A stretch of 64,000 nt of DNA from Siphonodentalium dalli (Eukaryota > Mollusca > Scaphopoda > Gadilida > Siphonodentaliidae): NCBI GenBank assembly GCA_032622095.1, contig CP136061.1:135181587-135245586 (forward strand), in the 5' to 3' direction. A program made the translations under genes and the position numbers. Of the stretch, positions 10,352 through 22,200 are shown one piece after another. Every line of letters starts with the position of its first letter. Position 1 is the first letter of the stretch. A model generated the notes under the pieces. It was not told where the DNA came from, ran no database searches, and was given only the letters and a program-made list of their open reading frames with translations.

Positions 10352-12033
10352 GAGATATACGCAGTGATAATGTTTACAAACATCTAATTATGCATTATGC
10401 GGACGACACGACGCTCATACTTGATGGTTCTGAAAACAGTCTACGTGAATCGTACTTAACACTTGACGAATTTGCTCGGGTATCGGGTCTGCGCATAAAC
10501 CCAGAAAAATGTCAAGCAGCATGGATAGGGATAGGGTCACCAAATAAAATACGACATGTTCTTATAGAATTAAACCTGTCCACTGTAAATACTTTCAATT
10601 TTCTAGGTATACACTTCGACACTAATTTAACAAACATGAATATAAATTACAATTATAAACTCGAAGACATAGAAAAGACGACAAAAAATTGGAAACACAG
10701 ACTCCTGACCCCTTTAGGTAGAATAACCGTTGTCAAATCCCTCACCTTACCAAAATTGACACACCTATTTATAACTCTCCCAAGTCCAGGTACAACTTTT
10801 TTGAAAGCCCTAAATACCTGTTTATATAACTTCATTTGGAATTCCAAACGCGCGATAGAATAAAAAGAAAACAATTATGTGCCGATCATATGCACGGAGG
10901 TTTGAAGATGATTAATGTTGAAAACTTTGATAATGCCATGAAAATTACCTGGATACGACGCTTGATTTGCAAACAATCAAAGTGGGCTTCATTGTGTAAT
11001 ACCACACCTTTCTTAAACGACCAACTATTTCTCACGTACCATGCAAGTTATATTGTAAAGCAAACAAACAAGTTCGCAAATCCATTCTGGAGAGATGTTT
11101 TCAGTGCATGGTGTACATTTATGCGATTAAATAATTCAAATACTACTATTATGGCCTCAACTATCTGGAATAATCCGAACATAAAAATTGGAGGTTCATC
11201 AAACTTTAAATCGTGGAGAGATGCGGGAATATTTTTTATAAACGATTTATTCCAATCAGATAATACATTCCATACCCCACACACATTATATGCAAAGTTC
11301 AACATCCGCGTCGATTTCATAACAATCAGCAACATAAAACGTCATTGGCAAGTTCTCTTAATCAACCATTAATCCGTATACCCTGCCCATACCTACCTAA
11401 TAATCTTACTGCGATACTCCGTGACAAAAAGGGCGGACAATTATTTTACAAAGTTCTAGAAAGTGGGAAAATTATGCCAAATTCATGTCAAAAATGGGAA
11501 TCAGAAATTTCCGAGAAGATAGAAAATTGGGAAGAATATTTGAGCATGCCCTTTAAAACGACAACCGATACAAAATTACAGTGGCTCCAATTCAGAATAA
11601 ACACGCGAATTATCGGTACAAATAAATTTCTGAAGGTGGCTAACCTTCGAGTCGACGACTTCTGCAATCGATGTCAAAATGTACAGGAAACCATTTCTCA
11701 TATTTTTTGGTACTGTCCCCATGTACAAACCTTTATAAAGGAAATTGAAATATGGACGGAAAACAACCAGTTTCCCATTGATCTAACAAAGAAGAATAGT
11801 ATTATCGGTATAGATCACGAATACAGAAAGTCAAAAAGTAACCTCTTCCTGCTAGTGATGAAACAATATATATATACTGGACAAAATTCACGCCCACACA
11901 ACTGTCGCTTCGCTCATTCCTTTGCGATCTTAAATTTAGGTATGAATGCGAGAGATACAACGCAAAATGTAACATGAATTATAACTTCGATAACCAGTGG
12001 ATGACACTTCGAAATGCCTTAAAAATAAAATAA
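10352..12033 (+). pseudogene. L1-like LINE ORF2 fragment (reverse transcriptase to C-terminus), frameshifted
   Basis: A 5'-truncated non-LTR retrotransposon. Frame 1 (to 10863) begins within the reverse transcriptase palm domain with the catalytic YADD at 10396-10407, followed by 'SGLRINPEKCQ', 'FNFLGI' and 'TPLGRITVVKSLTLPKL'. A shift near 10850 moves to a second frame (about 10850-11330) opening with 'KRKQLCADHMHGGLKMI', typical of L1-like ORF2. A second shift near 11330 gives a third frame with 'LRDKKGGQLFY' and a zinc knuckle, CNRC...HIFWYCP (near 11668-11722). A third shift near 11870 leads to a terminal segment that stops at 12033. The endonuclease and the front of the reverse transcriptase are missing. 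Non-functional. Confidence 0.85.
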
Positions 12034-12803
12034 TAGACTGAAACCCCGATATTTGCAGACTCAAAAATACACCCGACCTTTAACAGTGACCCTGAATATC
12101 ACACACAACAAACTGAATTACCCGATACCCGAGCGAAAGATATCTATCCAATTTAGTTACACTGATCATTTTACTTTGACCAATCATATTCTACGATAAC
12201 TGCAATAGATATACCTGCTTACTTAAACACATCACAACACTGTCCGAAAAGCAAAAACAGCGAGCGTTGTGTATTTTCCAGATAGCTGTCGAACCAATAT
12301 TTACAATACAGTTTCAATATGGTCAATTTACTAATTATACTGTTTATGGTAAACTCTGAACGTAAAATAATTAAAGTTGCACAGTATAGTTTGGAACTTT
12401 GATTCTGCAAACATGAAATACTTATTACACACCATCAACCACTTTAGCTGTTTTAATACGGGACGTTCAAAGTTATTCTGAAGGAAACAAAATAGTCTAT
12501 TGTTTTTATCACCACTATTTTAGATAAAGAAAGCAAATTTTCGGTCAAGGAAATGACAAGGTAGAAACTAATATCACTGCTTCGTCTTGTTGTTAAGTTG
12601 AACGGTGCCTAAAAAAAAAAAAATTGTCCCAACACAATATGTGCCTTTAAATATTTCCGAAAGTCATGTCACTGGTACGAAAGTAGGCCAGGTCATGGCA
12701 GAGTCCGCTCTTCCATGTACTGGATCGAGAGCATGAGTGAGTGCGTGTATTATGTCTTTTCTCTTTTGTTATTCTTTGTTCACAATAAAAAAATTAAAAA
12801 ACA
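12034..12803 (+). mobile_element. Probable 3' untranslated region and A-rich tail of the LINE
   Basis: No frames of note. The interval ends with 'acaataaaaaaattaaaaaa' (about 12782-12801), an AATAAA followed by an A-rich tail. Immediately after it, sequence homologous to 34205-34270 begins at 'catctaattattttcc', which marks the likely insertion edge. That the whole interval is LINE is an inference; part could be older flank. Confidence 0.5.
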
Positions 12804-13003
12804 TCTAATTATTTTCCATAGGCGACAGTGCATGTTAACTAGAAGTCCCGCCGGTCATGGGTTAAGAGTAGTATGTGTACTAAGAATATTGGCATTCCAC
12901 TTTTCTATAGTAACCTATGGGGTGACCTCTAGCCAATCCACTTTTACAATTACTAAGGATATATGGTTCACAGCCTGGATATCTAATCTACTAATTAAGA
13001 TTA

Positions 13004-13430
13004 CAATTAGTAATGTTATATGCTATACCCTTACTAATTTATCGAATGTATTATCAGCTGTAAATTAAACCTTAGATCAAAGTTGGGGTCTATGAAATCA
13101 ATATGGATATACATGGTATGTGATCCATACAAATGAGATTAATCTAATGAATGTGTGTCGGTAAATTTGATATTTGCTTTCAGAGGGTATGTTATTACTG
13201 AAAGCAATCTCCAGATTTGTGGGTAAATATCAGATTTGTATTCACAGGTTATGTGATTTCTCAATGTACTGTCAAACACATACAAGATATATATACCTTT
13301 ATCTGGTTATTACTTTGCTAAATCACACAAGGTGAGCAAATATTATGCAGAGAGTAAATTTCGCAATGGAAATCAAATTGCCCAGATACACGAATATAAT
13401 TACCATTTTGGTTTGACACGAACCTGTGCT
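13004..13430 (+). repeat. Left copy of a ~400-bp direct repeat flanking segment A
   Basis: Runs from 'attagtaatgttatatg' through 'gtttgacacgaacct' and recurs in the same orientation at 16769-17145. The pair bounds about 3.3 kb. The layout resembles LTRs, but I see no TG...CA ends, primer-binding site or polypurine tract, so I do not call LTRs. Confidence 0.55.
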
Positions 13431-13625
13431 AGCCCACCGGTTATGTGATTTCTCAATGTACTGTCAAACACATACAAGATATATATACCTTTATCTGGTT
13501 ATTACTTTGCTAAATCACACAAGGTGAGCAAAGACTATGCAGAGAGTAAATTTCGCAATGGAAATCAAATTACCCAGATACACGAATATTATTACCATTT
13601 TGGTTTGTCACAAATCTGTGCTAGC
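13247..13625 (+). repeat. Two-copy tandem repeat, 191-bp period
   Basis: 'ggttatgtgatttctcaatg' at 13248 recurs at 13439, with almost unchanged text to 'ctgtgctagccc'. B1 and B2 carry only a single related block near 32700-32800 and 43485-43580, so the duplication is specific to segment A. Confidence 0.8.
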
Positions 13626-13929
13626 CCGTGTATCTGGATATTACTTTGTAAAATCACATACCCTCTGAGAACAAATCCCTAATTGTTTTCCAAATATATT
13701 TGCTGAAAAAGTTTGAGTTTGTTTGTTGATTGCTTTAATTTTTTATAGTTTAAACCCCTAGACTATATCACGTTATTATTTTAACAAGTGGAGCAAAGAA
13801 TATACAGATTTTTCTACACTTTAAAAAAAAACAACCACTTATGTGTGCGTGTTGACAGGTACGTGAACTTGGTTATGCATATATCGTAAACACTCAGAAA
13901 ACTGACAAAGTCATCATTCAGAGTTGGTT

Positions 13930-14670
13930 TGTTCTATTATAGACTTTGTCAGTATTATGGACACAGCTGCAAAACATGCACCACAATAAGCACAAATTCG
14001 TCCACAATACCAGACATGAAATTTTATGCTTTATGCTACTCAACTTGAAAGGTCATTCAGACTAGTTGATATAATTCATACCATATATTGCAATAGTACT
14101 GCCAACGGTTTATGAAATCTCATCTTCACTGTCAATTTTATAAAATGCGATGGTATCAGTCAATACCATTCCTGTGCAACATCTTCAGGACAGAATGGGT
14201 CAAACAGCTCAGATTGCCTATCGGCCGTCTATCCATGAAATGCTACATCGGGAGTGGTTGATTTGGCAACGGTTGTAAGTCTCCACTATTTTGCTATCAT
14301 GTTGACTCATTTTGACTGTAGTAGTAAAGATGCCTCACATATCAGAAATATCAAGTAACTTCTGTTGATTCTCAAACTTCTGCTGGAACATTATCCACCT
14401 AGCTTGTTTATTTTTTATCGAACGTTGATCATATAAGGCACATGCTAACTCCTTGTGTAACTGTCCAAAACCCAAATCCTGAATAAGCCATGACTTCCAT
14501 ATATTTTAATTGTATTTCCAGCAATTTCCAGAAGAGTTTTTTCCTTTTTGGAAGGTAATCATTACCCGTGAAGGAATGGAACCCAACAAGTGCATTATTC
14601 TGTATATTTGACATATCGATATCACTGAATTGAATGATTGAATGCCCATTAGCATCTAATTTGATCAACT
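13930..14670 (-). pseudogene. Decayed gene with HSFTGNDY motif, possible PIN/XPG-like domain (copy in A)
   Basis: The minus strand holds a 79-codon frame (14668-14429) containing 'IQNNALVGFHSFTGNDYLP', followed after a reading shift by a region related to 'KTLLE.AG..IKIYGS'. Further on, degraded text matches 'KSTTPDVALHGW' in the B copies. The pattern resembles a widespread invertebrate family with HAFTGCD...FFGKGK, which I suspect is related to PIN/XPG-type nucleases from the Gly-x-Asp plus helix-turn-helix-like spacing. That fold assignment is inference. Stops and shifts make it non-functional. Confidence 0.5.
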
Positions 14671-14829
14671 ATTGTCAGGGAGTTTAACGTTTCCTCCATT
14701 GTGCACAAGCGCCATCAAGATGGCGAACTCTCTGACATGACCTCTCTATCGATTAATATGTCCTTGATTTATTGTGGAAAGCGATAGCCATCCAGGTTAC
14801 ACAAGTACAAACAACCCACTAACATGAGT

Positions 14830-16170
14830 CACAATGCAGGCACACCAGGTGACTATCACTCATGATCATATAGTCAATCCTTGTATTCCTATTCACCTCA
14901 GCATTGGTCATGCTTCATTCCATGTATCCATGTTTGCCAAACCCATGGCATAATACCCACGCAACATATACATATACTCCCCAACCATGACTATAGAATC
15001 ACTGCAGTTAAACATATGCACCTCACTAATGGTGATATTGCCACTCATTTTATACACATACCTCTCCATAACCTTACAACCACACTTGTGTATACCCATA
15101 CACCCTACACATGACCATACAGCCACGTTGGCACACCTGGTATACTCCTACACCTGACCCGTGACCATATAGTCACACCCTGTATACATATTCACCACAT
15201 TCATGATCATACAGTCACTCCCCGTGTACCTGTTCACCTCACCATTGGCCATATAGTCACTCCCTGAAAACATATTCACCACACTATTGGCCATACAGTC
15301 ACTCATTGTATACCTTTTTGCCACATCAATAGTCATATAGCCACTCGTTAAATACATGTACATATACACATGACCATCCACACGCTCGGCAATGACCATC
15401 CAGCATACTACAGGTACACATGCACATAATGACTACTGTCATTCCATGCACACCTATACGCATTACATATATGCACATCTATTTATCCATTCACCCCACC
15501 CATGATCACACAGACAATACATGTATACATATACACCCATATTACCATTTAGCTACTCTCGTTATTTTTATACATTAATGCTCAAAATAATCGACTCAGC
15601 CACACAAGTTACACATGTACACCCCACCCATGACCATACAGTCACCCCATATATACACAAACACGCATATGACCATTTAGCTACTCTCGTTATTTATATA
15701 CATTAATGCTCAAAATAATCGACATCTTAACCACAGCAGAATTATGGGTAATTTTTTCAGGATTTAGTCGGAAATATGGCTTGTTGCCATTCGTCGGAGG
15801 AGAGTTTTCCGATGAATGACAACAAGCGATATTTCCAACTAAATCCTGAAAAGTTACCCATAAATATGCTATGGTTAAGGAGTCAATTACTTAGGGCTTT
15901 ACTGTAAACCACAGCAATGCCCATACAGCCACATTAGGTACACATAACCATAGTCACTCCATGTATACCTATTCACCTCACACATGACCATACACTACTT
16001 GTATACCCATACATCTCACCATGACCACCCCAGTCAAGAACATATAGTTAAACATGTATAGCTATTCACATCATTCATGATCATACAATAACTCCCTGTA
16101 TACATACTCACATCATCTATGACCATACAGTAACTCTCTGATTGCCATCTTGACCTGCACTCTGTATCAA
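14830..16170 (-). repeat. Degenerate ~42-bp tandem array (A copy)
   Basis: Repeated text of the form 'gaccatatagtcac.cc.tgtatac..attcacc.ca' at about 42-bp spacing (for example around 15163, 15205, 15247 and 15289), interrupted at 15716-15889 by a foldback MITE. The period is a multiple of three, so several frames stay open on both strands. The His/Thr- or Met/Tyr-rich peptides they give are probably by-products. Confidence 0.7.
15716..15889. mobile_element. Foldback MITE, ~174 bp (copy in A)
   Basis: Nearly the whole element is one inverted repeat. The left arm starts taatcgac.tcttaaccac and the right arm ends ...ggttaaggagtcaatta, with 'ggatttagtcggaaatat' and its complement inside. The same element sits at 30147-30319 and 40932-41104, inverted relative to this copy along with its host segment. 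Confidence 0.8.
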
Positions 16171-16768
16171 GTTGATCAATTTTGATCCTAATAGGCCAGA
16201 ATAGCCACATATTATGATTCATTTCAGTTCTGCCCATTTATTAAAAACAAATATATCCAGTATCCCAAAAGAGTTTCTCGGCAAAATTCCATAAGGCAAC
16301 TTTAAAATTAATATATTATGCCCCGTAAGGAAATGGGACAACCAGAATAGGACATTTAGTTGTCAGTTGATTAGATAACATGTATAATAACCAAGTGAGT
16401 CACAATTTGTTACATTTTCGGAACAGCAGAGAATAACGTTTGTGATATATGAAAAAAAAAGGTTGCCATTTTGGAAGCCATTTTGAGTAATTTGGTTTAT
16501 AAACACATTAGTGTGACACATTTAAGGTAGATCAAAACAATAAACACCTTTCATACCAAAGATAGTTACATTTTACTTGATTCCCCCCCCCCCCCGATAT
16601 TTGTGTCAAGTTTCTGGTAATGTCAGTGGTGACAAATTAAGTAAAAATTAACCAAGGTGCATCAGACAAGTTTAGAAGGCAGGATGGCAAATTTTATACA
16701 TCAACCATAACTTGTAAGTGATTGTGGGGCACTGGGGCAATATCTACCATTTTCAATATTTTCAATAC
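16171..16768 (-). repeat. Inner part of segment A
   Basis: Reverse complement of about 29860 down to 29270. A C13 run at 16583-16595 corresponds to only G7 in B1 (near 29437) and G6 in B2. No coding signal beyond fragments of the FTGNDY region near 16680-16765. Confidence 0.65.
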
Positions 16769-17324
16769 AATTAGTAATGTTATATGATACACCCTTACTA
16801 ATTTATCGAATGATTAGCTGTAAATTATACCTTAGATCAAAGTTGGAGTCTATGAATTCAATATGGATATACATGGTGTGTGATCCATGCAAATGTGATT
16901 AATCTATTGCTCGTGGGTCAATAAATTTTATATTTGGTTTCAGAGGGTATGTTATCACTGAAACCAATACCCGAATTTGTAGGTAAATATCAGATGTGTA
17001 TTCACAGGTTATGTTATTTCTCAATGTACTTTCAACTATAAGTTTGCTAAATCACACAAGGTCAGCAGAGACTAAATAACGCAATGCAAATCAAATTGCC
17101 CAGATACACGAATATGATTACCTTTTTCGTTTGACACGAACCTAACCAAGTCGGTGTTCAAAACAGTTGTATATGTGCTATACAGCCTATAACCATGTAA
17201 TGCACTGATAATACTAATGACTGAACCATAATTTGAATTTTGTTGAGGTTATGTGATATCTCAATTTTTTTTTTCAAATATACAATTGAATTGTTAAATA
17301 TTAATTCGTGTGCTATAAAAAATT

Positions 17325-17785
17325 TATGTATATACCTTTATTCGTGTATATGAACAGTACTTTTCTATATACTTCTATACAAATGTGTGTACCTATATTC
17401 GTATATCTAAATGCCATATGTCTAGATACTTAAAATGTTTCACAAATAGTTATAATTCATCAAACAATCTTCAATATTATGATGCCGACTATGAAAATGG
17501 AATTATACAAACTACAACTTAATTTAACTTTTTTGTATTTCAAACTCGAACAGATCTTAAAATACAATACACAATGTTTTAAACATATCTATATAGATAT
17601 ATATCAAATATATCAGTCTAGATATACGGAAGCACAATAGCAGCACCAAAAATAGTTAAATTTCAATTGAGTAAGGAGTTCAGTCTAAATGAAACTGATA
17701 AACAGAAATTTTGTTTAATTATTTAAAAAAAATATCTTACTATATTTGTTTTTTAATATATGTTTGTTTGTTTTTGTTTTTTGGT
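17325..17785. repeat. Left arm of the inverted repeat flanking the minisatellite
   Basis: Reverse-complement match to 27292-27736. Landmarks are 'acagtacttttctatatac', 'agtcggcatcataatattg' (as its complement), 'aaggagttcagtctaaatg' and 'caaaatttc...ttaattattt'. The arms are about 450 bp and stop at 'aataaaggtatat' on the outer side and 'aaccaaaac' on the inner side. Confidence 0.85.
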
Positions 17786-17835
17786 TGAAATGAGGAAGGA
17801 ATTCAATCTAATTTTTTTTTAAATATGAAATTAAT

Positions 17836-18080
17836 TTTCGAAAAGGGCTATAAAAATTCGATCAAACCCATATTCGAACTCGATCAGTATTTTGGGTTGA
17901 TAAACTCATATACAAAAATTGGTTTCAATCGTATAGAAAATGTTTAGTAAAGTGAATAGACATACGGCTGAACGGACAGACGAACGGCGAGTGGTCAATC
18001 CGGACAACGACACTATCTGTATCTTTCAATGGGTACACAAACAAATTATACAATATCAAGCTGAGACCATCTATAATGAA
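17836..18080 (+). repeat. Interspersed repeat ('gatcaaacccatattcgaac' family)
   Basis: Contains 'gggctataaaaattcgatca', 'ttcgaactcgatcagtat' and 'ggtcaatccggacaacgac', ending at 'gggtacacaaac'. Related copies lie at 49806-50005, 53455-53832, 37262-37345, 48057-48140 and 52888-52990. Short, with no internal gene; SINE-like or a deletion derivative. Confidence 0.6.
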
Positions 18081-18928
18081 TTGTAATACGACCCTGCCTA
18101 ACTATGCTTAAAAGCCATGTCCTGATTGGCCAGTGGCCCGAGTTACCATGGCTATCTCGTTCCAATTTTGTGGTACAATTCTACTTTTTCCAATTGTACC
18201 ACGAAAAAAATCGGTTTATTCAGATCGCCGCACGCGACTTTTCCCGTCTTTTCTAACTCCGCGCAAACGGGGCATCAACGGAGTACACCCGCACCCGTAA
18301 CCCTTTGAATTATTTTGCTACATCTTGACAATCTTGCGAATTTTCTAGCGATTTTTCGCTTGAAACCAGTTTGGTTGCCAATGAATATGGTCCAAATGAT
18401 GTTATTATATACTGATATATGTTACGACCAAAGAAAGTTACTTAATAAGTATATTAACCGACAAAATAAATCCATGGGGCCGGGCTGTGCATTCGTCGAT
18501 TCGAATCTCGAACATATTCGATATTTCGGAATCAAGTTGAAAATGAAAGCGCTTGTTCACCAGTACAGAAGGGGAATAAGATTAGTTTAGTAAACTAGAT
18601 CATTTAGATCACTTTGTGTAAGGAAAATGGTCCATAGTCGATGATAATATTCATGTTGTCCCAACAACGTTCAACACAGAAATGACAGCAATCGTATTTC
18701 CTGTACAATTTAAATGAAAGGCACGGGCGCCGCTGAAAACACATCGTTTTTTAGCCAATCACAACGATTATTTACGCAAACAAATTACTAGAGTACTCCA
18801 TGCAAAGAATCGAGTACGCCCAATACGAATTACACCACGAAATGTTTTCTCACCTGAGACCGAAAAAGCGCAGTATTTCGTTGACTATTCAGTCGAATTG
18901 TGACCATAAACTTTCAGTCGTATTACAA
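18081..18928. other. Unassigned stretch with a small hairpin
   Basis: Two plus-strand frames (18126-18308, 18315-18590) encode no recognisable domain. An 11-bp perfect hairpin (gtggtacaatt/aattgtaccac) is at 18170-18202. No other structure seen. Confidence 0.4.
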
Positions 18929-19014
18929 AAGAAATAAATACACGGTGTATCGGTGTGTATGGTCAAGTTGTACAACTTGACCATACACACCTCTACACCG
19001 TGTATTTATTTCTT
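18929..19014. repeat. 86-bp palindrome with no loop
   Basis: The arms 18929-18971 and 18972-19014 are 43 bp each, start aagaaataaatacacggtgt and meet at gttgt|acaac. Only two mismatches (tcg versus gag region). The extreme symmetry suggests a foldback element or a recent palindromic event. Confidence 0.9.
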
Positions 19015-19261
19015 AAATATACTGAACTAAAACAACCATAATTTTTTTTTATTATTCCCCGTGTTGTTTGTTCAATGTTATAAAGTTCCCAATCAGAACA
19101 GATCAGAGCATAAACAAGCCCTATGTATTATCATCTCTGGGCCAGAGTAGAGATTTAAGGTATTATCCAAATACCCCAGTGGACAATTTCTCTCAACGAT
19201 TACTAACTCAACGCCGGTATAATTATAGCACAAAGGAACGCTAATTAAATGGTTGAGTAAA
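19015..19261. other. Short spacer before the minisatellite
   Basis: Contains 'cagaacagatcagagcata' and nothing recognisable. Confidence 0.4.
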
Positions 19262-22200
19262 CCAGTTCTACGTCAACGAGTAAACTTTCTACACTCAAAA
19301 TTGAAAGTGAAGTCGATCAACAGTTTCTACTCAACATTGAAAGTGAAAGATCAAGAGTAAACACTTTCTACTCAACATTGAAAGTGAAAGATCAAGAGTA
19401 AACACTTTCTACTCAACATTGAAAGTGAACGATCAAGAGTAAACACTTTCTACTCAACATTGAAAGTGAACGATCAAGAGTAAACGCTTTCTACTCAACA
19501 TTGAACATGAACGATCAACAGTAAACACTTTCTACTCAACGCTGAAAGTGAAAGATCAAGAGTAAACACTTTCTATTCAAAATTGAAAGTGAAAGATCAA
19601 TAGTAAACACTTTCTACTCAACATTGTAAGTGAAAGATCGTTAGTAAACACTTTCTACTCAACGCTGAACATGACAGATCAACAGTAAACACTTTCTACT
19701 CAACACTGAACATGACAGATCAAAAGTAGACACTTTCTACTCAACGCTGAAAGTGAAAGATCAAGAGTAAACGCTTTCTACTCAACACTGAAAGTGAATA
19801 ATCAAGAGTAAACACTATCTGCTCAACGCTGAAAGTGAAAGATCAAGAGTAAACACTTTCTACTCAATATTGAAAATGAAAGATCAACAGTAAACACTTT
19901 CTGCTCAACATTGAAAGTTAAATCGATCAAGAGTAAACACTTTCTACCCAACATTGAAAGTGAAATCGATCAACAGTAAACACTTTCTACTCAACATGGA
20001 AAGTGAAATCGATCAACAGTAAATACTTTCTACTCAACATTGAAAGTGAAATCGATCAACAGTAAATACTTTCAACTCAAAATTTAAAGTGAAATCGATC
20101 AACAGTAAACACTTTCTACTCAATATTGAAAGTGAAATCGATCAACAGTAAACATTTTCTACTCAACATTGAAAGTGCAATATTCAATAGTAAACACTTT
20201 CTACTCTACATTGAAAGTGAAATCGATCAACAGTAAACACTTTCTACTCAATATTGAAAGTGAAATCGATTAGAATTAAACACCATCAACTCAACATTGA
20301 AAGTGCAATATTCAATAGTAAACACTTTCTACTCTACATTGAAAGTGAAATCGATCAACAGTAAACACTTTCTACTCAACATTGAAAGTGGAATCGATTA
20401 GAAGTAAACACCATCAACTAAACATTGAAAGTGCAATATTCAATAGTAAACACTTTCTACTCTACATTGAAAGTGAAATCGATCAACAGTAAACACTTTC
20501 TACTCAACATTGAAAGTGATATCGATTAGAAGTAAACACCATTAACTCAACATTGAAAGTGCAATATTCAATAGTAAACACTTTCTACTCTACATTGAAA
20601 GTGCAATCGATCAACAGTAAACATGTTCTAATCAACATTGAAAGTGCAATATTCAATAGTAAACACTTTCTACTCTACATTGAAAGTGCAATCGATCAAC
20701 AGTAAACATTTTCTACTCAACATTGAAAGTGCAATATTCAATAGTAAACACTTTCTACTCTACATTGAAAGTGAAATCGATCAACAGTAAACACTTTCTA
20801 CTCAATATTGAAAGTGAAATCGAGCAACAGTAAACACTTTCTACTCAACATTGAAAGTGCAATATTCAATAGTAAACACTTTCTACTCTACATTGAAAGT
20901 GCAATCGATCAACAGTAAACACTTTCTACTTAATATTGAAATTGCAATCGATCAACAGTAAACACTTTCTGCTCAACATTGAAAGTGAAATCGATCAACA
21001 GTAAACATTTTCTACTCAATATTGAAAGTGAAATCGATCAACAGTAAACACTTTCTACTCAACATTGAAAGTGAAATCGATCAACAGTAAATACCTTCAA
21101 CTCAACATTGAAAGTGCAATATTCAACAGTAAACACTTTCTGCTCAACATTGAAAGTGAAATCGATCAACAGTAAACATTTTCTACTCAAAATTGAAAGT
21201 GAAATCGATCAACAGTAAACACTTTCTACTCAATATTGAAAGTGAAATCGATCAACAGTAAACATTTTCTACTCAACATTGAAAGTGCAATATTCAATAG
21301 TAAACACTTTCTACTCTACATTGAAAGTGCAATCGATCAACAGTAAACATTTTCTACTCAACATTGAAAGTGCAATATTCAATAGTAAACACTTTCTACT
21401 CTACATTGAAAGTGAAATCGATCAACAGTAAACACTTTCTACTCAATATTGAAAGTGAAATCGAGCAACAGTAAACACTTTCTACTCAACATTGAAAGTG
21501 CAATATTCAATAGTAAACACTTTCTACTCAACATTGAAAGTGAAATCGATCAACAGTAAACATTTTCTACTCAAAATTGAAAGTGAAATCGATCAACAGT
21601 AAACATTTTCTACTCAATATTGAAAGTGAAATCGATCAACAGTAAACACTTTCTACTCAACATTGAAAGTGAAATCGATCAACAGTAAATACCTTCAACT
21701 CAACATTGAAAGTGCAATATTCAACAGTAAACACTTTCTGCTCAACATTGAAAGTGAAATCGATCAACAGTAAACATTTTCTACTCAAAATTGAAAGTGA
21801 AATCGATCAACAGTAAACACTTTCTACTCAATATTGAAAGTGAAATCGATCAACAGTAAACATTTTCTACTCAATATTGAAAGTGAAATCGATCAACAGT
21901 AAATACATTCAACTCAATATTGAAAGTGAAATCGATCAACAGTAAATACTTTCAGTTCAATATTGAAAGTGAAATCGATCAACAGTAAACATTTTCTACT
22001 CAACATTGAAAGTGCAATATTCAATAGTAAACACTTTCTACTCTACATTGAAAGTGCAATCGATCAACAGTAAACACGTTCTGCTCAATATTGAAAGTGA
22101 AATCGATCAACAGTAAACATTTTCTACTCAATATTGAAAGTGAAATAGATCAACAGTAAACACTTTCAACTCAATATTGAAAGTGAAATCGATCAACAGT

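Larger units (their letters stand above)
12804..17150 (-). repeat. Segment A: inverted, diverged copy of the B-unit core
   Basis: From about 12880 to 16767 the sequence is the reverse complement of 33160 down to 29265, with perhaps 85-90% identity by eye. Landmarks in order are 'ctaagaatattggcattcc' (12889), the tandem 191-bp block, 'agactttgtcagtattatgg' (13942), the FTGNDY pseudogene, the 42-bp array, the foldback MITE and the 'gcttccaaaatggcaacc'-type block. The first 60 bp (12809-12868) match 34212-34270 in direct orientation. From 16768 to 17150 the sequence repeats the 13004-13430 block in direct orientation. Confidence 0.8.

Noticed and set aside
13004-17145. LTR retrotransposon
   Set aside because: No gag/pol frames, primer-binding site, polypurine tract or TG...CA ends between or at the direct repeats.
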